The notes under the pieces are model-generated. The model did not search any database. It was not told the DNA's origin and saw only the letters and a list, made by a program, of their open reading frames with translations. DNA of 64,000 nucleotides from Pectobacterium versatile (lineage in GTDB: Bacteria; Pseudomonadota; Gammaproteobacteria; Enterobacterales; Enterobacteriaceae). Both the position numbers and the translations under genes were made by a program. This document shows, piece by piece, positions 18,464-28,470 of this stretch. The stretch lies in contig NZ_JAINZP010000002.1 in NCBI RefSeq assembly GCF_020166435.1, positions 248,001-312,000 on the forward strand. The letters run 5' to 3'. Each line of letters begins with the position of its first letter. Within the stretch, counting starts at the first letter, position 1.

Positions 18464-18496
18464 AGTTTAACGCGGTGTGATACACCGCGTTAAACT
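18464..18496 (+). terminator. Stem-loop after artJ
   Basis: AGTTTAACGCGGTGT pairs perfectly with ACACCGCGTTAAACT around GAT. It starts 10 bp after the stop and is not followed by a T-run, so termination may be weak or bidirectional. Confidence 0.6.
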
Positions 18497-18512
18497 GTAG
18501 ATAAAGTGTGTA

Positions 18513-18625
18513 GAGCGGTGATAATGGATAGATCGTAAAGACGCTGTAAATACGTCCCTGTACGCTCGGATTGCGCCATCCATGGCGCAAACGCTTTACT
18601 CTTCTATTCCATTATCACCGTTCTC
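18513..18625. repeat. Long palindromic intergenic element between artJ and rlmC
   Basis: The outer arms, GAGCGGTGATAATGGATAG and CTATTCCATTATCACCGTTC, are complementary apart from small bulges. Further in, GTAAAG.CG pairs with CGCTTTAC, and a core hairpin TTGCGCCAT/ATGGCGCAA closes the centre. Almost the whole 113 bp folds as one hairpin. A degenerate half-copy lies near 37,854. Confidence 0.7.
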
Positions 18626-18721
18626 GTTCCGTAAATGGTTTTATCAATACGGTTCTACGCTTCCACTTTTTACGCCTTTTATAGCAAATCCCACAAAGCA
18701 TTCAGATGTCCTGACTTTGCC

Positions 18722-19855
18722 TTAGCCATCCTCACGCTTCAATAACGTCAGCACTTCATAGTGCGCTGTATGCGGGAACATATCGAACAGCTGTACGCGC
18801 AGCGCACGGTAATTCGCCAATTCCGTCATATCTTTCGCCATGCTTTCAGAGTTACAGCTGGAATAGAGAATATAGTCTGGTGCCATGCGGCTCAGGTAGG
18901 CACACAGTTCGCTGCCGATACCGCGGCGCGGCGGATTGACCAACACCAGATCGGGGATTTCCGCTTTAGCTGTCGCGAACTGTGTTGAATCCAGCGCCTG
19001 AAACTCCACCTGCTTCAACCCTAACTGTTCCGCAGAGCGACGCGCGCAGGCTATCGCCTCAGCGCTGATTTCAATGCCCGTCAGACGCATCTCAGGTGAC
19101 GCACAGTGCAGGCCAAAACCCCCTACCCCGCAAAACAGATCCCACATGCTAGTAATATTCAGCTCTGCAACCCAATCGCGTGCCGTCGCATACAGCGCGG
19201 CTGCCACCTGCGGGTTCGTCTGGAAAAAGCTTTGCGGACGGATATACAGCGGCACCTGATTGAATTGTTCAGCCAACGCGGCAGCGTCACTCAGGATAAT
19301 CTCCGTTTTCCCTTCCATAATCGCCTGATGTACAGGCTGGATATTGGCGGATATCACCTCAAGCTGAGGTAATTGCTGCTGTAGCCACGGCAATGCGGCA
19401 CGCAACTGCGCAAGCTTCGTTTCTGAGCGCAAGACAAAACGCAGCATGAACGTACCGTGCTGCGTACTTTCCGTCAGCAGCAGGTATTTCAGTTCCCCGC
19501 GACGTCGAGCCACGTTATAAGGCGTCAGCCCTGCCCGAGCAATGAAGACCTTAAGCACATCGAAAACCGGCGCGAAGCTGGGCGGATAAAGCGGGCAATC
19601 GCAGAGATCCACCGTCGTTCCGTCACGATGCAGCATCCCCAGCAGCGGGCGTTCTACGCTGCCGCTCACCACCATTTTGGCTTTATTACGAAATGCAGAC
19701 TGCGCGGAAGGTTGCACGGGCAACCAGCGCTGCACGGCGTGAGGGTGCAGCAAACCTTCAAGATGCTGCTGCTTATCAGACAATTGCTGCGGGTAGGCTT
19801 TTTCCAACCATTGGCAGGAACGACAGGTTCCCATGCTGTAGCGGGCACAATGCAT
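18722..19855 (-). CDS. rlmC: RlmC, 23S rRNA (uracil-747-C5)-methyltransferase
   Basis: SAM-dependent rRNA methyltransferase of 377 residues (E. coli RumB/RlmC). [4Fe-4S] ligands are in the N-terminus (C3, C11, C14) and in the DLCDCPLYP segment. The SAM-binding motif is [12 protein letters not shown], followed by [10 protein letters not shown] and the catalytic cysteine region YSSCNSESM. It lacks the TRAM domain of the RlmD paralogue, as expected for RlmC. It is convergent with artJ and downstream of ybjO. Confidence 0.95.
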   Translation of the reverse strand: MHCARYSMGTCRSCQWLEKAYPQQLSDKQQHLEGLLHPHAVQRWLPVQPSAQSAFRNKAKMVVSGSVERPLLGMLHRDGTTVDLCDCPLYPPSFAPVFDVLKVFIARAGLTPYNVARRRGELKYLLLTESTQHGTFMLRFVLRSETKLAQLRAALPWLQQQLPQLEVISANIQPVHQAIMEGKTEIILSDAAALAEQFNQVPLYIRPQSFFQTNPQVAAALYATARDWVAELNITSMWDLFCGVGGFGLHCASPEMRLTGIEISAEAIACARRSAEQLGLKQVEFQALDSTQFATAKAEIPDLVLVNPPRRGIGSELCAYLSRMAPDYILYSSCNSESMAKDMTELANYRALRVQLFDMFPHTAHYEVLTLLKREDG

Positions 19856-19978
19856 AAAATCTAACTATTAAAATAATACGGAATGCGAGGATTATATCAC
19901 TCTGGCGGCGTCACCCTGCGACCTTTTACTGATTCATGGTGACGCCAGCAGCCAGATTAGCTCATAAGAGAGAAATGC

Positions 19979-20443
19979 CTATTTCTGCCGCGTAAAAAAA
20001 CGCTTACTGCGTCGTGGCAAAAACAATAAAACAATCACCAGAAGATCTGGGATCTTTTGCAACAGGAGCTGATGCAGCACAGCAGCATTGTTCTCTCCTG
20101 AGATATGAAATATCGCCGGCATAAGCTCACTGAGTGACGCCAGCAGCAGGTAACAAACCACGACGGCCTGGCAGGCCACATAACCCCATCGCCCCCAGTT
20201 CACTCCGGCCAAAGCGGCAAAGCCACAGCGAATTTCAACACTGACGATAATCAGCGATAGCAGTAACACCAGCGTTGAATCCCAGGCTTCCGCGTTGCTG
20301 CCAATCCAGCCGCTCAAATCGCTGAGTCCTAGCTCCCAGACAAGCAGCAGAATCCCCAAAACACGAGTAGCAATAATCGCAATCCCCGCCACCATCACGG
20401 GCACCGGGGCATAAACTTTGCGTTGTGTTATTTCCTTCTTCAT
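19979..20443 (-). CDS. ybjO: YbjO-type inner-membrane protein (DUF2593)
   Basis: Predicted integral membrane protein of 154 residues with three to four hydrophobic segments and a basic C-terminus (RRSKRFFTRQK). It corresponds to E. coli YbjO by position, between potI and rlmC, and by its N-terminal membrane region. Function unknown. A terminator lies between potI and this gene, so it is probably transcribed mostly separately from pot. Confidence 0.8.
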   Translation of the reverse strand: MKKEITQRKVYAPVPVMVAGIAIIATRVLGILLLVWELGLSDLSGWIGSNAEAWDSTLVLLLSLIIVSVEIRCGFAALAGVNWGRWGYVACQAVVVCYLLLASLSELMPAIFHISGENNAAVLHQLLLQKIPDLLVIVLLFLPRRSKRFFTRQK

Positions 20444-20556
20444 ATATAGAATTTCAACGCTCTCCCTTCATGCGGTATTTACCCGCCAAAAATACAGCAT
20501 CAATATAAAGTCTGATGCCAATATAGAACTTGCTAGTCATACAAAACTTGATTGCC

Positions 20557-20597
20557 ATACAAAACAGCAACGCCCCCATACTCTGGCGGCGTTGCTG
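20557..20597 (-). terminator. Intrinsic terminator of the potFGHI operon
   Basis: On the minus strand CAGCAACGCC pairs with GGCGTTGCTG, followed by TTTTGTAT. It lies 42 bp after the potI stop. Confidence 0.75.
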
Positions 20598-20638
20598 GAA
20601 ATCTTCGCTAGGCTAACAAATTACGATGAGAAATCGAA

Positions 20639-21484
20639 TCAGCCGCGTCTCGCTTTTTGCATATCGCGATAGCGCTGCTTCTCTGCTCTCGCCATAAACC
20701 ACCAGGCGATAAACCCAATAATACCAACGACTAGTAATATCAGGGAAGCCAAGGCGTTAATTTGTGGATTAACGCCCATTCTGACGCTGGAGAACACCAG
20801 CATTGGCAACGTTGTCGAGCCAGGCCCTGCGACAAAGCTGGCGATAACCAGATCGTCCAGCGACAGCGTAAACGCCAGCAGCCAGCCGGAAAGCAGTGCG
20901 GGAGCAATCATCGGTACCGTGATAATGAAGAATACCTTGAGCGGATTCGCCCCCAGATCCATCGCCGCTTCTTCAATCGAACGATCAAGCTCACGCAGAC
21001 GAGCGCTGATCACCACGGTGACATACGCGGTACAGAACGTGACATGCGCCAACCAGATGGTGAACATCCCCCGCTCTGCTGGCCACCCAATGGCATGCCC
21101 TAATGCGACAAAGAGCAACAGCAGCGACAGACCGGTAATCACATCTGGCATGACCAGCGGTGCCGTCAGCATAAAAGCAAACCCATTGGAGCCACGGAAA
21201 CGACCAAAACGCACCATGACCACGGCGGCAATCGTCCCAAGAATCACGGCCATTGTGGCCGACGCGGCAGCAATCGTCAGGCTCAGGAGCACCGCACTGA
21301 TCATCGCCGTATTGTGGAACAGCTCGACGTACCAACGTGCTGACCAGCCAGCCCATACGGTCACCAGCTTGGAGCTGTTGAACGAGTAGATCACCAGCAT
21401 CAGCATCGGCGCATAGAGGAACGTAAAGCACAGCACCAAAATCACAATACGCCACGGTGAGCGAACAACAGGTAAATTATTCAC
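20639..21484 (-). CDS. potI: PotI, putrescine ABC transporter permease
   Basis: Inner-membrane permease of 281 residues with six predicted membrane segments. The EAA loop is seen in EEAAMDLGANPLKVFFIITVPMIAPAL. Together with PotH it forms the channel of the putrescine-specific PotFGHI importer. Length equals that of E. coli PotI. The start overlaps the potH stop by four bases, indicating translational coupling. Confidence 0.95.
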   Translation of the reverse strand: MNNLPVVRSPWRIVILVLCFTFLYAPMLMLVIYSFNSSKLVTVWAGWSARWYVELFHNTAMISAVLLSLTIAAASATMAVILGTIAAVVMVRFGRFRGSNGFAFMLTAPLVMPDVITGLSLLLLFVALGHAIGWPAERGMFTIWLAHVTFCTAYVTVVISARLRELDRSIEEAAMDLGANPLKVFFIITVPMIAPALLSGWLLAFTLSLDDLVIASFVAGPGSTTLPMLVFSSVRMGVNPQINALASLILLVVGIIGFIAWWFMARAEKQRYRDMQKARRG

Positions 21485-22446
21485 GCCTCACCCTCCGCCG
21501 TTTTACTCTGATGTTTGTGGAACCAGATAATCGGCATAATCAACAGCAGCAGCATGACGACGGCAACGGCAGATGCCACCGGCCAATCGCGGTTATTGAA
21601 GAACTCCTGCCACAGAATACGGCCAATCATGATGCTATCCGGCCCGCCGAGCAGTTCTGGAATCACGTACTCCCCTACCGCAGGGATGAAGACCAGCATC
21701 GAACCCGCAATAATTCCGCCTTTCGTTAAGGGGACGATCACGCTGAAGAAGGTTCTCAGCGGTCGCGCGCCCAGATCCAACGACGCTTCCACTAACGAAT
21801 AGTCCAGCCGCATCAACGCGGTATAGATCGGCAACACCATAAACGGCAGATAGGAATACACGACGCCGATATAAACCGCCAAATTGGTGTGCAGAATGAC
21901 CAGCGGTTCATCAATCACACCTAGCCACAGCAGGAAGTTATTCAGGATTCCGTTATTTTTCAGAATCCCCATCCAGGCGTAGACGCGAATCAGGAATGAT
22001 GTCCACGATGGAAGAATCACCAGCAACAACAGGATATTACGCGTTGACGGTTTACTGTGCGCCACCGCCCAGGCCAACGGGTAGCCGATGAGCAGACAGC
22101 ACAGCGTCGACACAGCAGCAACCTGAAGCGATTGCATATAGGCATCGAAATACAGCGGATCGTCCAACAAATGCAGGTAGTTCCCAAGGTTCAGGGAAAT
22201 ATCCAGTTTGCCGTCCAGCCACGAAACCAGATCGGTATAAGGCGGGATCGCCCGCGCCATCTCTGCAAGACTGATTTTGAACACGATCAGGAATGGCAGC
22301 ATGAACAGCAGCAGCAGCCACAGATACGGCAGCGCGATGACCAGCTTGCGCCCGTGTTTTTGACGCCAACGCGCCATCAGTACACGAAGCCAGAGTCTGG
22401 CCTTGCCCGGTGGTTCCGCCGTGTTATGTTCGGGAAATGAAGTCAT
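21481..22446 (-). CDS. potH: PotH, putrescine ABC transporter permease
   Basis: Inner-membrane permease of 321 residues with a cytoplasmic basic N-terminus and six predicted membrane segments. The EAA loop is EASLDLGARPLRTFFSVIVPL. It is the partner of PotI. It lies 14 bp after potG and overlaps potI by four bases. Confidence 0.95.
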   Translation of the reverse strand: MTSFPEHNTAEPPGKARLWLRVLMARWRQKHGRKLVIALPYLWLLLLFMLPFLIVFKISLAEMARAIPPYTDLVSWLDGKLDISLNLGNYLHLLDDPLYFDAYMQSLQVAAVSTLCCLLIGYPLAWAVAHSKPSTRNILLLLVILPSWTSFLIRVYAWMGILKNNGILNNFLLWLGVIDEPLVILHTNLAVYIGVVYSYLPFMVLPIYTALMRLDYSLVEASLDLGARPLRTFFSVIVPLTKGGIIAGSMLVFIPAVGEYVIPELLGGPDSIMIGRILWQEFFNNRDWPVASAVAVVMLLLLIMPIIWFHKHQSKTAEGEA

Positions 22447-22460
22447 GGTATTCTTCCTCG

Positions 22461-23594
22461 CTACACCGTCAGAACGACACAGCTATCCGCATCCCAGCAC
22501 AACCGGACCTCATCTCCCCAGGTCGGCATGCCTTTGCGATAGCGGTAGGCATTTTGTAACTGCGCGCTGATAGTTTGCCCGCTGTTGAGCCTGACGTGGT
22601 AAATCGACAAGTCGCCCAGATAGGCGATGTGGACCACTTCCCCTACCGCGAAGTTACAACCGTCGGCCGGAACCTCTTCGCACAACATGATTTTCTCAGG
22701 ACGCAACGCGATGTAGACCGGAACACCATCGACCACCGAGACATCAGAATCCACCTTCAGCGGATGCACCAGTCCGGGGCTTTTGATGATCAGCGCATCG
22801 TCCTGACGTTCCTGCAAGATCCCTTCAAACATATTTACTGAGCCGATGAACTCCGCGCTGAAACGCGTGTTCGGGTGCTCATAAATCTCTTCTGGTTCGC
22901 CAATCTGTACGAATTTACCGCGATTCATAATGGCAATGCGACCCGCCATGGTCATGGCTTCTTCCTGATCGTGCGTCACCATCACGCAGGTCACGCCCAC
23001 GCGTTCCAGAATATCGACGACTTCAAGCTGCATACGGTCGCGTAATTTTTTGTCCAGCGCTCCCATTGGTTCGTCCAGCAGCAGCAGTTTGGGACGCTTC
23101 GCCAGACTACGAGCCAACGCAACACGCTGACGCTGGCCGCCGGAAAGCTGATGCGGTTTACGATTGGCAAACTCCTGCATGTGCACCAGCGACAGCATCT
23201 CTTCCACACGATCTTTAATTTCTGCGCGCGGTAGCTTGTCCTGCTTCAGACCAAACGCGATATTCTTTTCCACCGTCATATGTGGGAACAGAGCATAAGA
23301 CTGGAACATCATATTGATAGGACGCTGGTAAGGCGGCACCAATGACAAATCCTGACCATCCAGAACAATCTGCCCCTGTGTGGGAAGCTCAAAACCTGCC
23401 AGCATGCGCAGCAGCGTGGATTTCCCACAGCCAGAGGCACCCAGCAGAGCAAAAATTTCACCTTTATAAATCGTCAGGCTGACATCATCGACGGCGGCCT
23501 GACCATCGAACGACTTCGTCAGGTTGCGCACTTCCAGCAGCGGCGTGGCCGCTTTTTGAGGTTTTGATTGAGGGCGGGGGATCGCGTCATTCAC
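22461..23594 (-). CDS. potG: PotG, putrescine ABC transporter ATPase
   Basis: ATP-binding subunit of PotFGHI, 377 residues. Walker A GASGCGKST, signature LSGGQRQRVALARSL and Walker B LLLLDEPMGALD are present, with a C-terminal TOBE regulatory domain. The open frame reaches 23762, but GTG 23594 is chosen: the protein then starts (V/M)NDAIPRPQSK and has exactly the E. coli PotG length, with GGAG upstream. A 205-bp gap with a strong stem-loop separates it from potF. Confidence 0.95.
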   Translation of the reverse strand: MNDAIPRPQSKPQKAATPLLEVRNLTKSFDGQAAVDDVSLTIYKGEIFALLGASGCGKSTLLRMLAGFELPTQGQIVLDGQDLSLVPPYQRPINMMFQSYALFPHMTVEKNIAFGLKQDKLPRAEIKDRVEEMLSLVHMQEFANRKPHQLSGGQRQRVALARSLAKRPKLLLLDEPMGALDKKLRDRMQLEVVDILERVGVTCVMVTHDQEEAMTMAGRIAIMNRGKFVQIGEPEEIYEHPNTRFSAEFIGSVNMFEGILQERQDDALIIKSPGLVHPLKVDSDVSVVDGVPVYIALRPEKIMLCEEVPADGCNFAVGEVVHIAYLGDLSIYHVRLNSGQTISAQLQNAYRYRKGMPTWGDEVRLCWDADSCVVLTV

Positions 23595-23689
23595 TTCGCA
23601 TTGCTCTCCGGCAAAAGCAGAACAAGTCACACCGTGGATGCCGCCATTCAGGGCTTTTGCATTCAGTAGTGTGACACAATATAGAGCGC

Positions 23690-23714
23690 GAACAGGCGGA
23701 TTATCCGCCTGTTC
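23690..23714 (-). other. Stem-loop between potF and potG
   Basis: GAACAGGCGGA pairs with TCCGCCTGTTC around a 3-nt loop, an 11-bp perfect stem without a T-run. Such structures between a binding-protein gene and the membrane-component genes commonly protect the upstream mRNA, keeping PotF in excess; that role here is inference. Confidence 0.55.
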
Positions 23715-23799
23715 TTTGCCACATTTTATACCCATCCATTCTCTGGTTGCTGAAACCAGCAACCGTCAAGCGCGTGGGTAACGATTCAGATCCAAGAGG

Positions 23800-24909
23800 C
23801 TATTTGCCGCTTTTAACCTTAGTCCATGCGCGAGTACGCGTACGGTCAATCTGAGGAGATTGCACTTTAAGCGTAAACAGTTTGGCACGCACATCCGCCG
23901 GCGGATAAACGCCTGGGTTATTACGAATTTCTTCGTTCACCAACGGTAAGGAGGCCAGATTACCGCTCGCGTAATACACGTGGTTACTGATTTCAGCCAT
24001 CACTTCTGGCTTCATCAGGTAATCCAGAAACGCATAGGTTTCATCCAGATTTTTAGCATCTTTCGGAATGGCAAGAACGTCAAAGAATGCCAGCGCGCCT
24101 TCTTTCGGAATGCTGTACTGAATATTCACCCCGTTTTTCGCTTCTTTCGCACGGTTTCCTGCTTGCAAAATATCACCCGCCCAGCCTACCGCGACACAGA
24201 TATCGCCGTTCGCCAGATCGTTAATGTATTGCGACGAATGGAAGTAGCGAATGCTCGGACGCAGTTTCAGCAGCAGATCGGTCGCAGAGGTGGTGTAATC
24301 ACCCGGCTTGGTGCTGTTCGGATCTTTACCCTGATAGTTCAGCACGGTTGCAAAGATCTCTTCTGGCGCATCCAGGAAAGAGACACCACAACTTTTCAAC
24401 TTTTCCAAATTTTCTGGCTTCAGCACCAAATCCCAGCTGTTAACCGGTGCATCAGCACCTAGTGCGGCTTTCACTTTCTCAACGTTATAGCCGATTCCCG
24501 TGGTCGCCCACAGGTAAGGCAGGGCATATTTATTGTCTGGATCGTGCTGTGCGATCAACTTCATCAGCTCAGGATCCAGATTTTTGTAATTCGGCAGTTT
24601 GCTCTTGTCTAATGGCTGAAACACTCCCGCAGAGAGCTGGCGCTCCAGGAAGCTAGCAGAAGGCACGACCAGATCAAAACCCGTGCTGCCCGCCATGAGC
24701 TTGCCTTCCAACACTTCGTTGGAGTCAAACACGTCATAGACGACCTTAATACCGGTTTCTTTCTGGAAATTGGCTAACGTGTTCGGTGCGATATAGTCGG
24801 ACCAGTTATAAACATGCAGCGTTTTCTCTTCCGCAGATGCGGCGACGGACGCGGCCATCAGCAAGCCAGTAACAACACCCGATAGCCATTTTTTACGTTG
24901 GGTGAACAT
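23800..24909 (-). CDS. potF: PotF, periplasmic putrescine-binding protein
   Basis: Solute-binding protein of 369 residues. A basic N-terminus and signal peptide ending in ASA precede the mature EEKTLHVYNWSDYIAP. The polyamine-site landmarks are well preserved: WSDYI, FDSNEVLEGKLM, YLWATTGIGYN, YINDLANGDICVAVGWAGD. ATG 24909 has an AAGGAA site and gives the E. coli-like start. It is the first gene of potFGHI. Confidence 0.96.
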   Translation of the reverse strand: MFTQRKKWLSGVVTGLLMAASVAASAEEKTLHVYNWSDYIAPNTLANFQKETGIKVVYDVFDSNEVLEGKLMAGSTGFDLVVPSASFLERQLSAGVFQPLDKSKLPNYKNLDPELMKLIAQHDPDNKYALPYLWATTGIGYNVEKVKAALGADAPVNSWDLVLKPENLEKLKSCGVSFLDAPEEIFATVLNYQGKDPNSTKPGDYTTSATDLLLKLRPSIRYFHSSQYINDLANGDICVAVGWAGDILQAGNRAKEAKNGVNIQYSIPKEGALAFFDVLAIPKDAKNLDETYAFLDYLMKPEVMAEISNHVYYASGNLASLPLVNEEIRNNPGVYPPADVRAKLFTLKVQSPQIDRTRTRAWTKVKSGK

Positions 24910-25281
24910 CCGTTCCTTCCTCCATACAAGGGGGTAATTCATGGGAGTTAATCTGTATCGTTCCGATACAAAATATGTCCTGCCACGCTATCCAACCGGT
25001 GAATGAGTATGCACCGATTTTTATTCGCTCAGACACAGACATAGCCCTGATTTCGCTGTCTGTGTCTTACAGGAATAAAGCATAACCCCACAACATCGTG
25101 CGCACCATACTTGAACGTAAAAAATGGGTTTTAACGATTATTTATTCACATTTTATCGATGTGATGAAGGCGTTTAGCGGTAAACAAAGAGAAATATCTG
25201 GCAATAATGCGAAATAACCAGAATAAATGGCGGTGAAAGGAAAATAAGTAAAACCAATTGCTGCCGTTGGCAGCAACCGTA
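24910..25281. other. ybjN-potF intergenic region
   Basis: These 372 bp should hold the pot promoter. A hairpin near 25,258-25,276 looks like the ybjN terminator. I cannot assign a specific regulator site for pot. Confidence 0.45.
25245..25276 (-). terminator. Likely terminator of ybjN
   Basis: TTGCTGCC pairs with GGCAGCAA around a 3-nt loop; the minus strand continues TTGGTTTTACTTATTTT. It begins only 6 bp after the stop. Confidence 0.55.
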
Positions 25282-25764
25282 TCAATGCAGATGAGAGGTG
25301 GTGACTCTGGCAGCAGAGCCCTCTTCTTCCTCACCGATAAACAGCAGATTATTAGCGCCGGCCTCAAGGATCACCATTGAGATTTGTTCTTCGGACTGCT
25401 GCATGAAATGTCTGAATTGTTCCAACGTCATGCCAGCGGCCACGCTGAATGACTGGCAGACAATCAACTTCGGCAGGTTATCGTCCTGAACGTCGATAAA
25501 TGCCTTGACGGTCAACGAGCTGGCATTGATTTGGCTCAGGTCGCCGACCAGAGGAATTAGCGCGCTGGGCTTCACTTCGGCAAGGGCAGAAAACAGGATT
25601 ACGTTATCTACCAGATCAACTTTCGCATCGAACACGCCATCAAAATTTTGCATATGAGGAAGATGGAGCGCCTGACAGGAATCACATTCGAAATACAGAA
25701 TGTTCAGTTGATCCAGCCACCGCCGTAGCATAGCCAAATCCGGTACGATGAGTGAATCCATCAT
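25282..25764 (-). CDS. ybjN: YbjN family protein (AmyR-like)
   Basis: Cytoplasmic protein of 160 residues in the YbjN family. The core FECDSCQALHLPHMQNFDGVFDAK is strongly conserved, and the SSLTVKAFIDVQDDNLPKL and QSEEQISMVILEA segments also match E. coli YbjN. In E. coli it affects motility and stress tolerance when over-expressed. The Erwinia orthologue AmyR negatively affects exopolysaccharide and virulence traits. Mechanism unknown. Two adjacent ATG codons (25764, 25761) follow GAGG; either may be used. Confidence 0.88.
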   Translation of the reverse strand: MMDSLIVPDLAMLRRWLDQLNILYFECDSCQALHLPHMQNFDGVFDAKVDLVDNVILFSALAEVKPSALIPLVGDLSQINASSLTVKAFIDVQDDNLPKLIVCQSFSVAAGMTLEQFRHFMQQSEEQISMVILEAGANNLLFIGEEEEGSAARVTTSHLH

Positions 25765-26056
25765 GTTTGCCTCATACCTGCTGCCGTAAAGACCGCGTTA
25801 TTGAAAAGAGAACACTGCTCACGCAGAAGCAATGTTAAAACAGAAACCACATTAAGCTAGGAGCCGCATTAAAACTGAAACAACGTTAAAAGCGGCACAT
25901 AGCTTACGGAATATTACGCAACGATGCCATGATAAAAGTGCTTCATCGCCCGCTTTCTTCGTTCCGTTGTACGGCGGTGCAGTTTCAGTCTTAGCCCAAT
26001 GCTCACGCCCCAAGGAGTAATACCCTATTTTAGGGTGCAGCCTTTGTTTCAGAAAG

Positions 26057-26968
26057 CTAACTTTTGATGATTGTTGCAGAGGTTGCGACACGCCTCTGAG
26101 TATTTTGTTCAATAAACTCAACCATCATACCAGCAATATCGAGTCCGGTTGTCGTCTCAATCCCTTCCAGCCCAGGGGAAGCATTCACTTCCATCACCAG
26201 AGGCCCTCTATCGGCACGTAAAATATCGACACCCGCCACATTCAGGCCCAGCGTTTTCGTCGCCTTGATGGCAATCGCACGTTCCTGCGCCGTAATTCTC
26301 ACGTTATTCGCCGAACCACCGCGGTGCAGATTTGAACGGAACTCCCCAGCCTTCGCCTGCCGCTCAATAGCCGCGACAACCCGATTGCCGATCACAAGAC
26401 AGCGGATATCTTTACCCTGTGCTTCATGCACATATTCCTGTACCAGAATATGCGCATTTAGCCCACGAAACGCATCAATCACGCTTTCCGCAGCCTGACG
26501 CGTTTCCGCCAAAACGACACCGATCCCCTGCGTGCCTTCCACCAGCTTGACAACCAGCGGTGCACCGCCCACCATCGCAATCAGGTCACCCGTATCATCC
26601 GGCGAGTGAGCAAATCCAGTGATCGGCAGATCAATCCCCTCACGGGCAAGTAGTTGCAGCGAATGAAGCTTGTCACGGGCACGAATCACCGCGACAGAAT
26701 TATTCAGCGGGTAGCTTCCCAGCATTTCAAACTGGCGCAATACAGCCGTACCGTAAAACGTGATCTGTGAACCGATACGCGGAATAACCGCATCGAATCT
26801 ATCCAACTGACGCCCGCGGTAATGCACCGACGGTGCTGCCGAATTGATATTCATATAGCAGGAGAGTGGATCAATAATCTCAACGCTGTGCTTGCGCGAC
26901 TCGGCCGCTTCACGCAGACGTTTACAGGAATATAACGCCCCATCACGAGACAGAATGGCTATCTTCAT
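26057..26968 (-). CDS. rimK: RimK, ribosomal protein S6 alpha-L-glutamate ligase
   Basis: ATP-grasp ligase of 303 residues that adds glutamate residues to the C-terminus of ribosomal protein S6 and can make poly-alpha-glutamate. ATP-grasp elements visible are [32 protein letters not shown] and the metal-binding [15 protein letters not shown]. It lies 16 bp after nfsA on the same strand, the conserved nfsA-rimK arrangement. Confidence 0.96.
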   Translation of the reverse strand: MKIAILSRDGALYSCKRLREAAESRKHSVEIIDPLSCYMNINSAAPSVHYRGRQLDRFDAVIPRIGSQITFYGTAVLRQFEMLGSYPLNNSVAVIRARDKLHSLQLLAREGIDLPITGFAHSPDDTGDLIAMVGGAPLVVKLVEGTQGIGVVLAETRQAAESVIDAFRGLNAHILVQEYVHEAQGKDIRCLVIGNRVVAAIERQAKAGEFRSNLHRGGSANNVRITAQERAIAIKATKTLGLNVAGVDILRADRGPLVMEVNASPGLEGIETTTGLDIAGMMVEFIEQNTQRRVATSATIIKS

Positions 26969-26984
26969 AAATATCCTACAGATA

Positions 26985-27704
26985 CTAACGTATCGCCCAT
27001 CCTTGTTGATGTAAGTAGCCCAGCATGAAAGGACGTAACTCTTTTTTCAGCGTCCGTTCAACGTGCTCACTCCAGCTTTCACGGCGACTGCCGATACGTT
27101 GCAGGTAATATTCCACCATTTGCTGGTCATATTGTACCAGCACATCGAGGTCGAGCGGCTGATAAACATTTTCATGTAGCATCATAGCGGTTGGCATGCG
27201 TGGTTTCAGCAGCGGATCGGCGTCTGGATGGCCCAGACACAGACCGAATAGCGGCAAAACCTGCGGCGGCAGTTGCAGTAACTGCGTCACATCAGCAATG
27301 CGATTGCGGATGCCACCAATAAATACCCCGCCCAACCCCAGAGATTCGGCGGCAACCAGCGCATTTTGCGCCATGATAGCGGTATCGACACAGCCAATCA
27401 GTAATTGCTCCACCAGCCCAGTTTCCGCCTGTGGGAAAATTTCCACATGCCGGTGAAAATCGGCGCAAAAGACCCAAAACTCTGCCGCTTGCGCTATATA
27501 GGCTTGCTCGCCGGTATAGTGAACGAGCGTTTCACGCACGGCAGAATCGGTAATACGGATAATCGACGTACATTGTAAAAAACTGGAGCTGGACGCGCTT
27601 TGTGCGGAATTAATGATGGCGTGGCGTTGCTCATCCGTCACGGCCTGAGAGGTAAACGCGCGAATAGAACGGTGGCGTAGTAGCAAATCAATAGTCGGTG
27701 TCAC
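26985..27704 (-). CDS. nfsA: NfsA, NADPH-dependent oxygen-insensitive nitroreductase
   Basis: FMN-containing flavoprotein of 239 residues that reduces nitroaromatics and quinones. The N-terminal FMN-binding [13 protein letters not shown], the [14 protein letters not shown] segment and the [12 protein letters not shown] motif match E. coli NfsA. It is transcribed ahead of rimK. The small gene ybjC found upstream in E. coli is absent; a 176-bp repeat occupies the space toward grxA. Confidence 0.95.
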   Translation of the reverse strand: MTPTIDLLLRHRSIRAFTSQAVTDEQRHAIINSAQSASSSSFLQCTSIIRITDSAVRETLVHYTGEQAYIAQAAEFWVFCADFHRHVEIFPQAETGLVEQLLIGCVDTAIMAQNALVAAESLGLGGVFIGGIRNRIADVTQLLQLPPQVLPLFGLCLGHPDADPLLKPRMPTAMMLHENVYQPLDLDVLVQYDQQMVEYYLQRIGSRRESWSEHVERTLKKELRPFMLGYLHQQGWAIR

Positions 27705-27744
27705 ACTGGCATCCTTCAGTCAGTAAAATTATTTCGTTATATCT

Positions 27745-27920
27745 ATACCCTAAATAATTCGTGTTGCAGGACAAAATGTTAGCGTTTTGAACAACGCAAA
27801 GCGTTGGCCCTTTAGGGCGAGGCTCATCTATGGGCCTCGTAACGCGGCAAGAGAAGGACAAATTCGTCGGGAACGAATTTGTCCAGCCAACGCGCATGCA
27901 GCTTGAACTATGACGGGTAT
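27745..27920 (+). repeat. Copy 3 of the intergenic repeat family (176 bp, with hairpin modules)
   Basis: Ends as in the 125-bp copies (ATACCCTAAATAATTCG and GACGGGTAT). The interior has extra palindromic modules: CAAAATGTTAGCGTTTTG, GGCCCTTTAGGGC and GACAAATTCGTC/GAACGAATTTGTC. It is located between nfsA and grxA. Confidence 0.85.
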
Positions 27921-28129
27921 AATAGCTTCAGCAAATCGTTGTAACAGGTAATGACTACTTTTTTTCATCAATGAATGCGGGCATAGTATTGATAAATTTC
28001 GGTATAGTAGCGCAATTGGCAGTAACCTCATTAACCGTAATATCTTTAGCCGTGACCTTGTCTGCAACAGGCGTCACGCTATGAGGTTCAAGAATGAGAA
28101 CATTTTTTTAATTTTACTAAGGAGTTTAC

Positions 28130-28396
28130 ATGTTCGCTGTAATTTTCGGGCGCCCAGCTTGCCCTTATTGTGTACGTGCGAAAGAACTGGCAGAAAAACT
28201 GGCCGAGCAACGTGATGACTTCAGCTTCCGCTATGTAGACATTCACGCAGAAGGCATTTCGAAAGAAGATTTGTCCAAAACGGTAGGAAAGCCGGTTGAA
28301 ACCGTACCGCAGATTTTCCTGGATGAAAAACACATCGGCGGCTGCACCGATTTTGAAGCCTATGCCAAAGAGCATCTGGCTCTGTTCCAGTCATAA
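28130..28396 (+). CDS. grxA: GrxA, glutaredoxin 1
   Basis: Small cytoplasmic dithiol glutaredoxin of 88 residues that uses glutathione to reduce ribonucleotide reductase and other disulfides. The redox motif CPYC is at residues 11-14; the cis-proline segment ETVPQIF and the GGCTDFEAY glutathione-binding motif follow. An AAGGAG ribosome site precedes the ATG. The gene is OxyR-regulated in E. coli; I could not find a convincing OxyR site here. An intrinsic terminator follows. Confidence 0.97.
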   Translation: MFAVIFGRPACPYCVRAKELAEKLAEQRDDFSFRYVDIHAEGISKEDLSKTVGKPVETVPQIFLDEKHIGGCTDFEAYAKEHLALFQS

Positions 28397-28417
28397 TCAT
28401 CAAACTGGCAGCATAAG

Positions 28418-28447
28418 AGCGCGGCGAAAGTCCGCGCTTTTTTATTT
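28418..28447 (+). terminator. Intrinsic terminator of grxA
   Basis: AGCGCGG pairs with CCGCGCT around a 7-nt loop, followed by six T residues. Confidence 0.85.
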
Positions 28448-28470
28448 ATGAGCTCAGAATAGAACCCCAC

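Noticed and set aside
27921-28129. OxyR site upstream of grxA
   Set aside because: Two ATAG half-sites are present but spaced 21 bp, not 22, and the CTAT halves are poor. Control by OxyR is known in E. coli, but the site cannot be supported here.
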